Notes under the pieces: generated by a model | The model's input: the letters and a program-made list of their open reading frames with translations, nothing else | The model's database searches: none | What the model was told of the DNA's origin: nothing | Position numbers and translations under genes: made by a program | In this document: positions 16,086-24,444 of the stretch, one piece after another | Numbering within the stretch: the stretch's first letter is position 1 | How the letters are laid out: each line of letters begins with the position of its first letter | Origin: Archangium violaceum Cb vi76 | Lineage (GTDB): Bacteria; Myxococcota; Myxococcia; Myxococcales; Myxococcaceae | DNA length: 64,000 nt | Assembly: GCF_000733295.1 (NCBI RefSeq) | Contig: NZ_JPMI01000227.1 | Coordinates: 49,441 to 113,440 of the forward strand | Direction of reading: 5' to 3'

Positions 16086-16123
16086 GGGTCAACATTGACC
16101 CGATTCATGGGTCGGGGTATGGA
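16086..16123 (+). promoter_or_regulatory. Promoter with perfect palindrome over the -35 box (kinase/NtrC operon)
   Basis: -35 TTGACC (16095-16100) and -10 TATGGA (16118-16123) are spaced by 17 nt. The -35 is half of a perfect inverted repeat GGGTCAA-CA-TTGACCC (16086-16101), a likely operator. The predicted 5' leader before GTG 16275 is about 145 nt, and this rules out ATG 16095 as the kinase start. Confidence 0.6.
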
Positions 16124-16274
16124 GGGACCCAGGGTGGTCGCAAGCCCCGGGTGCGGAAGCACCCGGTATCAATGGGGTTTGCGAGGTGGCGGACGTTGGC
16201 AGCGTCATTGCAAATGCTCGGGTCTCGGACCCAGGACGAGGTTGCCACTGGAACTGGCGCAGACACAGGGAGCG

Positions 16275-17834
16275 GTGCCACGCGGTCGGCTGCTGCTGGT
16301 GGACGACGAGGAATACATCCTGAAGTCCATCCGGCGGGTGCTCCGTCGCGGCGATTGGCAGATCGAGACGGCCTCTGATGCGGAGGAGGGCCTCAAGGCC
16401 CTCGAACGCTTCACGCCCGAGGTGGTGATCTCCGACTTCAGGATGCCGGGCATGAACGGCGTGGAGTTTCTCAGCCGGGTGAAGGCGCAGGTGCCGCGGG
16501 CCCAGCGCATCATGCTCACCGGACAGGCGGATCAGCAGGCCATCGAGGAGGCCATCAACCGGTCGGAGATCTTCCGGTTCATCTCCAAGCCTTGGAACGA
16601 CAGCCATCTGGTGCTGACGGTCAAGAGCGCCTTCGAGCAGTACGCGCTCCAGGCGGAGAACGAGCGGCTGTTGCGGGTGACGCAGCAGCAGAACGAGGAG
16701 CTGCGGCGGCTCAACGCGGAGCTGGAGACGCGCGTGGCGCTGCGCACACACCTGCTGAGCCAGGCCAAGCGCGAGTGGGAGCTGTCGTTCGACTCCATCG
16801 AGACGCCGCTGGCGGTGGTGCGCCGGGACTTCGGGGTGCGCCGCGCCAACCGGGCGTACTCGGACCTGTCCGGGGACAGGCTCAAGGAGCCGCTGTCCGA
16901 GCTGTCCGAGGAGGGCGCGGAGCCGCTGTGCCACAAGCTGCTGTTCGACCGGGACACGCCGTGTCCGGGCTGTCCGCTGCCCGAGGCGCTGGAGAGCGGC
17001 AAGGGCGCGCGCGCGGAGATCAGCCAGCGGGGGCGCACCTACGCCATGGCGGCCTACCCGCTGACGACCGAGGGGCGCGCCGTGTGCTCCTACCGGGACA
17101 TCAGCGACGAGCGCGAGATGACGCGCCGGCTCATCGACACGGAGAAGATGGCGGCGGTGGGCCAGCTCGCCGGCGGCGTGGCGCATGAAATCAACAACCC
17201 GCTGGGCGGCATCCTCGCCTTCGCGCAGTTGATGAAGCGCGACGAGGGCCGCAACGCCTCGGATCTGGAGTCGTTGGACCTCATCGAGGAGAGCGCGCTG
17301 CGCTGCAAGCGCATCGTGGAGAGCCTCCTGAAGTTCAGCCGCCACAGCCGGACGGAGGATCGCCGGGCCTTCCAGCTCAACAAGTGCGCGGAGGACTCGG
17401 CGGTGCTCTTCGGGGCCCAGCTCAAGGCGTACTCCAAGGTGAAGCTGGAGCTGCGCCTGGCGCCGGAGCTTCCGGAGCTGTTCGGAGACCCGAGCCAGCT
17501 GTCGCAGGTGATGCTCAACCTGCTGCAGAACGGGCTGCACGCGCTGCCTCCCGCGGGGGGCGTGCTGTGCCTGGAGACGGGGAAGGAGGGCGACCGGTGC
17601 TACTTCCGCGTCGCCGACACGGGCACGGGTATCGAGGAGCGCTACCTGGGCCACATCTTCGAGCCGTCGTTCACCACCAAGCCGCCCGGCCAGGGCACCG
17701 GCCTGGGCCTGTCGATCGCCTACCGCATCGTCGAGGACCACGGCGGCATCATCAAGGTGGACACCCAGATGGGTGAGGGCTCGCGTTTCACCGTCTACAT
17801 CCCCATTCCCCTGCAGTTGGAGAGGTTGCCATGA
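16275..17834 (+). CDS. Receiver-PAS-histidine kinase (sensor of NtrC-type pair)
   Basis: 519 aa from GTG 16275 (AGGGAG upstream). Domains: an N-terminal receiver (RLLLVDDEEYILKSIRR, phospho-Asp in EVVISDFRMPGMNG, switch Lys in FRFISKPWND) of the RpfG/HsfB-like type; a coiled linker (QQQNEELRRLNAELETR); a PAS domain with a cysteine cluster PLCHK...TPCPGCPLPEA; then a HisKA dimerisation helix with the phospho-His in GQLAGGVAHEINNPLGG; and an HATPase with N-box (LLQNGLHALP), G1 (VADTGTGIEE) and G2 (GQGTGLGLSIAYRIVE). No membrane segment, so a soluble sensor. The Cys cluster may bind a metal or sense redox (inference). The stop overlaps the NtrC gene by ATGA. The arrangement resembles the Myxococcus HsfB-HsfA pair, but identity is not established. 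Confidence 0.87.
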   Translation: MPRGRLLLVDDEEYILKSIRRVLRRGDWQIETASDAEEGLKALERFTPEVVISDFRMPGMNGVEFLSRVKAQVPRAQRIMLTGQADQQAIEEAINRSEIFRFISKPWNDSHLVLTVKSAFEQYALQAENERLLRVTQQQNEELRRLNAELETRVALRTHLLSQAKREWELSFDSIETPLAVVRRDFGVRRANRAYSDLSGDRLKEPLSELSEEGAEPLCHKLLFDRDTPCPGCPLPEALESGKGARAEISQRGRTYAMAAYPLTTEGRAVCSYRDISDEREMTRRLIDTEKMAAVGQLAGGVAHEINNPLGGILAFAQLMKRDEGRNASDLESLDLIEESALRCKRIVESLLKFSRHSRTEDRRAFQLNKCAEDSAVLFGAQLKAYSKVKLELRLAPELPELFGDPSQLSQVMLNLLQNGLHALPPAGGVLCLETGKEGDRCYFRVADTGTGIEERYLGHIFEPSFTTKPPGQGTGLGLSIAYRIVEDHGGIIKVDTQMGEGSRFTVYIPIPLQLERLP

Positions 17835-19309
17835 CGCCACAGCCAGTTGCTGCCCCCGGCGCCAGGCGCGCCAAGATCCTGGTCGTGGATGATGATCCGA
17901 TCGTCCTCAAGGCGGTCACGTCCATCCTCAAGCGGGAGGACTACCAGGTCGTCTCCATCGACGACGCCGTGGAAGGCCTGACGGCGGCGAAGGATCCGTC
18001 CATCGACGTGGCCGTCCTGGACATCAAGATGCCCAACCTGTCCGGCATGGACCTGCTGCGCGGAATCAAGGCGGCACGGCCGGACGTGGAGGTCATCATG
18101 ATGACGGCCTTCGCCACCGTGGAGACGGCGGTGGAGGCGGTGAAGGCCGGCGCGTACGACTACCTCACCAAGCCCTTCGAGAACATCGACGAAGTGAGCA
18201 TGACGGTGGCCAAGGCCGCCGAGCGCAAGGCGCTGCGAGACAGGGCGCGGGCGCTGGAGGAGGCGCTCACCGCGCGCAACCAGTTCGAGGAGCTCATCGG
18301 CCAGTCGTCGCAGATGCGCGGCGTCTTCAAGCTGGTGGAGACGGTGAGCCACTCGACGGCCACGGTGCTCGTGCAGGGCGAGAGCGGCACGGGCAAGGAG
18401 CTGGTGGCCCGGGCCATCCACTACCGCAGCGCGCGCAAGGACAAGCCCTTCGTGGCCGTCAACTGCTCGGCGCTGTCGGACACGCTGCTGGAGAGCGAGC
18501 TGTTCGGCCACGTGAAGGGCAGCTTCACCGGGGCCACGTCCAACAAGAAGGGCCTCTTCGAGGCGGCCGACGGCGGCACCATCTTCCTGGACGAGATTGG
18601 CGACGTGCCTCCCGCCACCCAGGTGCGCCTGTTGCGCGTGCTCCAGGAGGGCGAGGTCAAGCGCGTGGGCGCCAACGAGCCGGTGAAGGTGGACGTGCGC
18701 GTCATCGCCGCCACGCACGTGGACCTGAACCGGGCCAAGGAGCAGGGCAAGTTCCGCGAGGACCTGTTCTACCGGCTCAACGTCATCACCATTGATCTGC
18801 CGCCGCTGCGGGACAGGCCCGAGGACGTGCCACTGCTGGCGCACCACTTCCTCAAGCTGTACGCGGTGAAGGTGGGCAAGCGGGTGACGGGCTTCTCGCC
18901 GCGCGCCATGGAGGCCCTCACCTGCAACCGGTGGACGGGCAACGTGCGCGAGCTGGAGAACGTCATCGAGCGCGCGGTGGTGCTCACCTCCAAGGAAGTG
19001 CTGGAGGTCGACGACCTGCCGCCGGGCTTCCAGGACGCGCCGCAGGCCGGGGCCCAGGTGGAGGTGTTCAGCCTGGCGCACCTGCCGTACGCCCAGGCGA
19101 AGCGGCTGGCCATGCGCGCCTTCGAGCGGCGCTACCTCACGGCGTTGCTCGAGAAGCACAACCACAACGTCTCCAGCGCCGCGCGCGCCGCGGGCGTGGA
19201 CCGCTCCAACTTCCGCCGCCTGCTCAAGCAGTACGAGGTGGCCGGGCGCTCCATGAAGCGCGGCAAGGACGGCGACGGCGACGACGACGCCCTGGAGGCC
19301 GCCTCCTGA
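17831..19309 (+). CDS. NtrC-family sigma54-dependent response regulator
   Basis: 492 aa. Receiver domain with phospho-Asp in VAVLDIKMPNLSG and switch Lys in DYLTKPFEN. Central AAA+ domain with Walker A GESGTGKE, the sigma54-contacting loop written GSFTGAT (canonical GAFTGA with A to S), Walker B GGTIFLDEIGDV, and the arginine-finger and sensor II regions FREDLFYRLNVI and WTGNVRELENVIERA. The C-terminal Fis-type helix-turn-helix is HNHNVSSAARAAGVDRSNFRRLLK. It is the output partner of the kinase, co-translated through an ATGA overlap, and should activate sigma54 promoters when phosphorylated. The acidic/basic C-terminal tail (KRGKDGDGDDDALEAAS) is unusual but short. Targets are unknown. Confidence 0.92.
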   Translation: MTPQPVAAPGARRAKILVVDDDPIVLKAVTSILKREDYQVVSIDDAVEGLTAAKDPSIDVAVLDIKMPNLSGMDLLRGIKAARPDVEVIMMTAFATVETAVEAVKAGAYDYLTKPFENIDEVSMTVAKAAERKALRDRARALEEALTARNQFEELIGQSSQMRGVFKLVETVSHSTATVLVQGESGTGKELVARAIHYRSARKDKPFVAVNCSALSDTLLESELFGHVKGSFTGATSNKKGLFEAADGGTIFLDEIGDVPPATQVRLLRVLQEGEVKRVGANEPVKVDVRVIAATHVDLNRAKEQGKFREDLFYRLNVITIDLPPLRDRPEDVPLLAHHFLKLYAVKVGKRVTGFSPRAMEALTCNRWTGNVRELENVIERAVVLTSKEVLEVDDLPPGFQDAPQAGAQVEVFSLAHLPYAQAKRLAMRAFERRYLTALLEKHNHNVSSAARAAGVDRSNFRRLLKQYEVAGRSMKRGKDGDGDDDALEAAS

Positions 19310-19317
19310 GTGTCGAG

Positions 19318-19340
19318 GGCTGAGGCCGCTCAGCCTTCCT
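19318..19340 (+). terminator. Hairpin after the NtrC gene
   Basis: GGCTGAG-GCCG-CTCAGCC (19318-19335) followed by TTCCTCC, 8 nt after the NtrC stop. A compact 7-bp stem with 4-nt loop; the T-run is short, so a moderate call. Confidence 0.45.
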
Positions 19341-19497
19341 CCCCCGGCTCGCGGGAGCGCTCCGCGAGCTGGCGTTGGATGTCCTCGTAGCGCTCGGCCA
19401 GCTCCCGCTCGAGGCCACCGGGTCCTGTCACAGGGTCATCGAAGCGGCCATTTCGTCCAGCGCCCCCCTGGCCGCCTGGACTAGAACCTGGACCCAT
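19330..19497 (-). CDS. Possible small protein, 55 aa
   Basis: An open frame on the minus strand starting with ATG at 19497, opposite the nadK start. The N-terminal part is Gly/Pro-rich (MGPGSSPGGQGGAGRNG). The C-terminal part, GLERELAERYEDIQRQLAER, is a plausible amphipathic coiled-coil helix. No clear ribosome binding site and no recognised family; it may be a chance frame in the 190-nt gap. Confidence 0.3.
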   Translation of the reverse strand: MGPGSSPGGQGGAGRNGRFDDPVTGPGGLERELAERYEDIQRQLAERSREPGEEG

Positions 19498-19498
19498 C

Positions 19499-20344
19499 GT
19501 GCAGACCCTGTTGCTCGTCGCGAAGAAGGACAAGCCCGAGGCGGCGGAGCTGGCCGCTCGCATCCGGGAGCGCTACCCCACCCATGAGGTGCTGGGAGAC
19601 CGGCTCCTGGCCCATACGCTCGGCTGGCCCCGGGTGGAGGACCGCGAGCTGGCCACCCGGGCGGACCTGGTGGTGGTGCTGGGTGGAGATGGAACCCTCA
19701 TCCACGCGGCCCGGCTGCTGGACGGACGCCCCACGCCGATTCTCGGCGTCAACCTGGGCAGCCTGGGCTTCATGACGGAAATCCCCGTCGAGGAGCTGTT
19801 CCTCGCCCTGGACGAGGTGCTCGCCGGCCGCTTCAAGACGGACTCGCGGATGAAGCTCTGCTCCCGGCTGGTGCGCGACGGCAAGGTGCTGGTGCAGGAC
19901 GAGGTCCTCAACGACGTGGTCATCAACAAGGGCGCGCTGGCGCGCATCGCGGACCACGAGGTGTCCGTCGAGGGCGTGCCCATCGCCACGTACAAGGCGG
20001 ACGGCGTCATCCTGTCCACGCCCACCGGCTCCACCGCGTACTCGTTGTCCGCGGGAGGGCCCATCGTGCACCCCTCGGTGGACTGCACGGTACTGACGCC
20101 CATCTGCTCGCACGCGCTCACGCACCGCCCCATCATCGTGCCGGCGGACCGGACCATCCGCATCACCCTGGCCAGCGATACGGCGGACACCTTCCTCACG
20201 CTGGACGGGCAGACGGGCCACGGCCTGCAGTGCGGCGACAGCATCGAGGTGGTGCGCTCGCCCAACCGGGTGAACCTGGTGCGCAACACCCGCGTGGGCT
20301 ACTTCACCATCCTCCGGCAGAAGCTCCACTGGGGCGAGCGGTAG
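19499..20344 (+). CDS. nadK: NAD kinase
   Basis: A 281-aa ATP-NAD kinase that phosphorylates NAD to NADP in the cytosol. Family signatures: LVVVLGGDGTLIHAARLL (GGDGT with catalytic Asp), GVNLGSLGFMTE, the NE/D motif VLNDVVINKGALAR, YKADGVILSTPTGSTAYSLSAGGPIV and the C-terminal LDGQTGHGLQCGD. The length is normal for the bacterial enzyme. Starts at GTG 19499; a TAGAAC hexamer 11 nt upstream could be a -10 box, giving a very short leader. Eight nt before the DUF218 gene, probably the same transcript. Confidence 0.95.
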   Translation: MQTLLLVAKKDKPEAAELAARIRERYPTHEVLGDRLLAHTLGWPRVEDRELATRADLVVVLGGDGTLIHAARLLDGRPTPILGVNLGSLGFMTEIPVEELFLALDEVLAGRFKTDSRMKLCSRLVRDGKVLVQDEVLNDVVINKGALARIADHEVSVEGVPIATYKADGVILSTPTGSTAYSLSAGGPIVHPSVDCTVLTPICSHALTHRPIIVPADRTIRITLASDTADTFLTLDGQTGHGLQCGDSIEVVRSPNRVNLVRNTRVGYFTILRQKLHWGER

Positions 20345-20351
20345 CGCGGAC

Positions 20352-21122
20352 GTGTTCGTCTTCCTGTCCAAGGTGTTGGATCTGCTGCTCGCGCCGCTCT
20401 CCTGGGGCCTGCTGCTGGGGCTGATGGGGCTGCTGCTGTGCCGGAGGCGTGCGCGGTTGGCGGCGGTGCTCCAGGGGCTGGGGCTGTTGGTGGTGTACGT
20501 CTTCTCCCTGGAGCCCACGGCCACGGGCCTGCAGCGGTGGGTGGAAGCGGAGGCGGTGTCCACGTACCAGCCGGACACGGTCTACGACGCCGTCATCGTG
20601 CTGGGGGGCGCGGTGGACGCGGACGCCACCGAGCGCTCGGGCCTGCCCGAGTACACCCACCCGGTGGAGCGGATCCTCCGCGGCTACGAGTTGCTGCGGC
20701 AGGGGAGGGCGCGTCAGGTGCTGATTTCGGGAGGCACGCTGGACACGCGGCCCGGGGCGCTGGTGGAGGCGGACATCCTGGCGTGGCAGTTGCGGCTGTG
20801 GGGAATCGAGCCGGAGCGGATGGTCCTGGAGAGGCGCAGCCGCAACACGCGGGAGAACGCGGTGGAGGCGGAGCGCCTCATCCGGGAGAAGGGCTGGCAG
20901 CGGCTGGTGCTGGTGACGAGCGCGGCGCACATGCCGCGGGCGCTGGGCACCTTCGAGGCGGTGGGGCTGAAGCCGGACACGCTGGTGGTGGACGTGCGCG
21001 CGCACGACTGGCACCTGCGTGGGTCGTGGTGGCAGCCGCGGGCCTCCAACCTGTCGGCGGGGACGGACGCCCTGCGTGAGCTGTTCGGGCGCTTCGTCTA
21101 CCGGCTGCGCGGCTGGGCCTGA
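20352..21122 (+). CDS. YdcF/ElyC-type DUF218 membrane protein
   Basis: 256 aa. Two N-terminal membrane helices (LLLAPLSWGLLLGLMGLLL and LAAVLQGLGLLVVYVFSLE), then a DUF218 domain with the conserved features YDAVIVLGGAVDAD, RILRGYELLRQGRARQVLISGG, ERRSRNTRENAVEA and RLVLVTSAAHMPRALGTFEAVGL. ElyC and SanA relatives affect envelope and peptidoglycan precursor metabolism in enterics; the biochemical activity is not defined. Starts at GTG 20352, right after nadK. Its stop lies 6 nt from the convergent tfuA-like gene. Confidence 0.8.
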   Translation: MFVFLSKVLDLLLAPLSWGLLLGLMGLLLCRRRARLAAVLQGLGLLVVYVFSLEPTATGLQRWVEAEAVSTYQPDTVYDAVIVLGGAVDADATERSGLPEYTHPVERILRGYELLRQGRARQVLISGGTLDTRPGALVEADILAWQLRLWGIEPERMVLERRSRNTRENAVEAERLIREKGWQRLVLVTSAAHMPRALGTFEAVGLKPDTLVVDVRAHDWHLRGSWWQPRASNLSAGTDALRELFGRFVYRLRGWA

Positions 21123-21128
21123 CGCCAC

Positions 21129-21863
21129 TCACCCGGAGTTCTCCCCGTGGCGGCAGGCTTCTTCCCAGGCATCGGTCCGTGAGAACCAATAGGTGACCTG
21201 TTTCGGACCGGGATGGGCCGCCAGCTCCTCGCGCATGGTGCGCAGCATGGCCAGGGCATCCTCCCGCTTCTGATTGACGCGGCCGTGGGGCAGCCAGGCG
21301 CGGAGCCGCTCCAGCTCGGTGGCTGGCAGTCCCTCCTGGTGCCCCCGGGCCAGCAGGGCGGGGTAGCTCCGCTCCGGGTAGTGGAGCCCCTTGGCGAGCC
21401 GCTCCAGGGCCATCCGTGTCGCCTCGCGGAGCACCTCCGCGCGTTCCGCTCCCGCCAGCGTGGCCCGGATGTTGACCATCGCCTCGGAGAGCGGGCGGAA
21501 ACCCTCCTCCTCCGGGGCATGCACCACCGTGACCTCGTCATCGTCCTCGAGGTCTCCATGCAGGAACGCCTCGTAGGTGGCCCCCACTCCGCGCATGCCG
21601 AACGGCGTCAGCTCCGCCGCGCGCAGCGCCCCCATGCTGGCGCTGCCGTACACGTGGATGCCCTCGGCCATGGCCCAGAGGATCTCCTTGTGCCACACGG
21701 CGGGAACGCGCTCGAAGTACCCATCGATGATGCCGATGGCCTCGGGGTGCTCGCGTGCGACCCGGTACACGTCTCCCTGTGCCACCGGTGGCAGGAACAC
21801 CGCGTCGAGCTCGGCCCTGCCTTCCCCGGTGGAGAGGGTCGGTCCAGCGAAGACGTAGATCAT
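21129..21863 (-). CDS. TfuA-like protein
   Basis: A 244-aa TfuA family protein, the usual partner of YcaO enzymes in trifolitoxin- and thioamide-type pathways. Diagnostic segments: MIYVFAGPTL, FLPPVAQGDVYRVA, IGIIDGYFERVPAVWHKEIL, GIHVYGSASMGALRAAEL, FGMRGVGATYEAFLHGDLEDDDEV. In studied systems YcaO activates a backbone amide with ATP, and TfuA is thought to help deliver sulfur or to support the YcaO. The ATG (21861-21863) overlaps the YcaO stop (ATGA). It is the last gene of the cassette. Confidence 0.9.
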   Translation of the reverse strand: MIYVFAGPTLSTGEGRAELDAVFLPPVAQGDVYRVAREHPEAIGIIDGYFERVPAVWHKEILWAMAEGIHVYGSASMGALRAAELTPFGMRGVGATYEAFLHGDLEDDDEVTVVHAPEEEGFRPLSEAMVNIRATLAGAERAEVLREATRMALERLAKGLHYPERSYPALLARGHQEGLPATELERLRAWLPHGRVNQKREDALAMLRTMREELAAHPGPKQVTYWFSRTDAWEEACRHGENSG

Positions 21864-23122
21864 TGCAGACGCTCCTCCAGGAGCCGGCGGGCGCGGGCTC
21901 CCGGCATGTAGCCCGGGGCGTCGTGGATGGCCTCCAGGCCGGGAACGACCACCCGGGCCACGGCGATCCCGAAGGCGGGTTTGGACAGGTCCACCGCCAC
22001 CACCTGCTCGAGCCCCGCCGCCGCCAGACGCGCCAGCTCCCAGGCCACGTCCTCGTCGAAGCTGCCGGACTCGAAGGTGGGGACCTCGTGGAAGTGCCGC
22101 GGAGACTCGCCCGAGCGCATCACCGCGTGGACCTGGCGCCAGAGGGCCGGGTCCTGCATGGCCTCGTAGTACCGGGCCGTGCCCAGATCGTCCCGGGAAC
22201 CGGAGATCAGCGTGGCGCGCACCTGGGCCGCCTCGGTGAGCGCTCGGAGCAGGGCCACCTGGCGGGCGGGATGACACCCCGCGCCCGTGGTCGGGTAGAG
22301 CGGTCGGAAGGGCTCCGGCGAGCGCTCCGCGGTCATGCAGAAGAAGGAGGGCAGACCCACGTCCGTCGTCGTCTCCCAGACGGCCACGTCCACGCCGCCG
22401 CGCTCGAACTTCTCCAGCACCTCGCGGCAGCCCGGGTCCTCCACGGTGTCCAGGGCGAGCCGGGTCTGGTGCCGCTCCCCGGCGCTCCGCAGGTGCCAGA
22501 GGGTGGTGGCGTCGCGCTCGACCACCTCGCAGAGGCCGTGGCTGATCGCCTCCAGCAGGTGGTTGCCGGAGGCCAGCCCGTTGGAGCTCATGAAGAACGA
22601 GCCGCTGCCGGAGGGGAGGGGCACGGTGTAGTCGGTGTGCACCAGCTCATGGGGCAACCACATGGGCGAATTGCCGAGCAGCTCGCGTCCTTCGATCCAC
22701 AAGAGCCGCAGGTTGGGATGGAAGGAGCCCACCGACAGCCGGGGAAGGCGGGTGACGTCCACCAGGGGGCGGTTGAAGCGCAGCTCGTTGTAGGTGGCGA
22801 GCGTGAGCGGGAGGGTGATGTGCTCGGCGTGGTACGTCTCCACGGCCTCCATGAGCCCGGAGGCCTTGGCGGAGGGGAGATCCAATCCCTTGCCCTGGGA
22901 GACGGCCAGGGAGCGCGAGTTGGGCCGGCAGACCGTCACCACGGGAATGCCCAGACGGTCCAGCCCGGTGATGTTGGCGATGCGGGTGATGCCCATGACC
23001 GCCATGAGGGGGCGCACCCGGCGCAGCGTCTCCTCCGGAGACATCAACCGGTGAGTCCCCTCCCGGTAGCGCTTGGGCGCCACCGGTCCAACGGCCCCGG
23101 TGCTGGCGGACGGCACAATCAT
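21860..23122 (-). CDS. YcaO-domain ATP-dependent amide-modifying enzyme
   Basis: A 420-aa stand-alone YcaO. The ATP/Mg-binding residues sit in the expected patterns: GLMEAVETYHAEH (Glu residues ~92-100), then MSSNGLASGNHLLEAISHGLCEVVERDA (~178-206), and a C-terminal VDLSKPAFGIAVARVVVPGLE. The C-terminus ends PGYMPGARARRLLEERLQ, without the proline-rich PxPxP tail of azoline-forming YcaOs. With an adjacent TfuA this points to backbone thioamide formation rather than azoline formation. It is bracketed by ATGA overlaps on both sides, so it is co-translated with the tandem-repeat protein upstream and TfuA downstream. Substrate unknown; the upstream protein is the best candidate. Confidence 0.9.
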   Translation of the reverse strand: MIVPSASTGAVGPVAPKRYREGTHRLMSPEETLRRVRPLMAVMGITRIANITGLDRLGIPVVTVCRPNSRSLAVSQGKGLDLPSAKASGLMEAVETYHAEHITLPLTLATYNELRFNRPLVDVTRLPRLSVGSFHPNLRLLWIEGRELLGNSPMWLPHELVHTDYTVPLPSGSGSFFMSSNGLASGNHLLEAISHGLCEVVERDATTLWHLRSAGERHQTRLALDTVEDPGCREVLEKFERGGVDVAVWETTTDVGLPSFFCMTAERSPEPFRPLYPTTGAGCHPARQVALLRALTEAAQVRATLISGSRDDLGTARYYEAMQDPALWRQVHAVMRSGESPRHFHEVPTFESGSFDEDVAWELARLAAAGLEQVVAVDLSKPAFGIAVARVVVPGLEAIHDAPGYMPGARARRLLEERLQ

Positions 23123-24282
23123 TTCTTCCCACCTCGTGGACCATGGCGGGCCGTGGATGTCCGTTTTCCGGGCACACGCTTGCTCCGCGCCGAGGCGGTC
23201 TGAATCCTCCGCTGTCCTTTGCCAGGCTCGGATGGCGGCGGCTGCTCGGTTTGCAATTTGTCTTTCAGCGCGAGCAGGGGGACTCGTTTGGTATCGATGA
23301 TTCGCAGTTGTTGCTCGATCTCCCTCTGGAGCTGAAGAACACCCGTTTTGCGTTTTTCCTCATCCTCCTCACGCCTGGCTCGGTCGAGCCATTTCTCCAG
23401 CCGGGCCATGTCCTCCTGCTTCTTTTGCAGGAGAGCGTCGTTCGCGGCTTTCCTTTCTGCCTTGAGCGTTGGGTGGAACCCTGGGCGCCTGGCGAGCTGG
23501 ATGTTCTCCGCGAGGAGTTGAGCGGCATGACTGCTCCCACGCCTGACTGAGGCCAGGTTCAACAGGAAGCACGCCGTACCCGCTGTCGGTATCCTGGGGA
23601 TGTCCGCGACCACCACGCCCAGCATCACCATGAGCTCGGGGGCGCTTCTCAGCTCTTCGTGGAGTTCTCTCGACGAAGAAGCATAGTCATCTTCCTTCAC
23701 CCAATAGAACTTCTTGTCCTCGTTGAAGATCACCAGATCGTCCGGGCCGATTGTCTGGCTGTGGTTGCCCGTGCCTTCTTCCGCGGGAGTTGTGCGGCGG
23801 GATTCCTTGCCTGCAAGGTGCTTGCGGGCGCGGTGCTTGCCCGCATGGCGCTCGTTCCCAGGGGGAGCGAACTGCTTCCACGCCCTGCGTTCATGGCCGT
23901 CTGCTCGATGCATGAAGGTGATGGGCTTGTCCTTCTTTTCGCTGATCTGCCGGATGGCGGCCAAGTTCAACACAATGCATGCGCAGGTGTCCGTCAACTG
24001 CTTCCACGGGACTTCCCACTCGAAGGCCGAGACGTCCGCAACCACTGCACCCAATCCCACGAGGAACTCCGCCGTGCTTGTCAGCGAAGCGGGGAGCTCG
24101 TGCGCCGTGTATGTCGCCTTCTGGATCAGGTGGAATTGCCCGTCTTCGCCGAAGACAACCAGGTCATCCTGCTCGATTTGCAGGTTCCGCCGGAAGTTCA
24201 TCATGGTTTCTTCCGGTCTACAGGGCGTCTGCTCGGCTTCGATGGGAGGTTCCTTCGTTTCAAGTATCGGTTTGTCTTCCAT
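23119..24282 (-). CDS. Tandem-domain protein co-translated with YcaO; candidate substrate
   Basis: 387 aa, starting at ATG 24282 with a strong AGGAGG upstream. Two diverged copies of one domain are visible: residues 39-111 (DDLVVFGEDGQFHLIQ...FLVGLGAVVADV...ACIVLNLAAIR) and 181-247 (DDLVIFNEDKKFYWVK...LMVMLGVVVADI...ACFLLNLASVR). The linker is basic and low-complexity. Residues ~270-345 are a charged helix or coiled coil, and the tail (355-387) is very basic (ARSKRVPGKRTSTARHGPRG). I recognise no known family. Each copy ends in an A-C-x-x-L-N-L motif. The stop overlaps the YcaO start (ATGA). Lower GC than flanking genes. It may be a modified protein, a RiPP-type precursor or a leader-binding adaptor. 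Confidence 0.75.
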   Translation of the reverse strand: MEDKPILETKEPPIEAEQTPCRPEETMMNFRRNLQIEQDDLVVFGEDGQFHLIQKATYTAHELPASLTSTAEFLVGLGAVVADVSAFEWEVPWKQLTDTCACIVLNLAAIRQISEKKDKPITFMHRADGHERRAWKQFAPPGNERHAGKHRARKHLAGKESRRTTPAEEGTGNHSQTIGPDDLVIFNEDKKFYWVKEDDYASSSRELHEELRSAPELMVMLGVVVADIPRIPTAGTACFLLNLASVRRGSSHAAQLLAENIQLARRPGFHPTLKAERKAANDALLQKKQEDMARLEKWLDRARREEDEEKRKTGVLQLQREIEQQLRIIDTKRVPLLALKDKLQTEQPPPSEPGKGQRRIQTASARSKRVPGKRTSTARHGPRGGKK

Positions 24283-24444
24283 GGTGCTTCTCCCTCCTGG
24301 GTTGCTTCGCTCGATTCCTCAGGACCTCAAATGGCCAGGGGTAATCCTGGCAGCAGCGGATAGTGCTGATAGTGGCGTGAGATGTTCCTGCAGATGTGCT
24401 GATCCTGGGTGCAGAGTGAATCGAGTGTGGAATATGTCTGGTTC

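Noticed and set aside
16095..16274. Upstream ATG extending the histidine kinase by 60 residues
   Set aside because: It falls inside the promoter palindrome; GTG 16275 has a ribosome binding site and gives the usual receiver start.
16275..19309. Firm assignment as hsfB-hsfA
   Set aside because: The architecture fits what I recall, but many myxobacterial kinase/NtrC pairs look alike and I cannot compare sequences.
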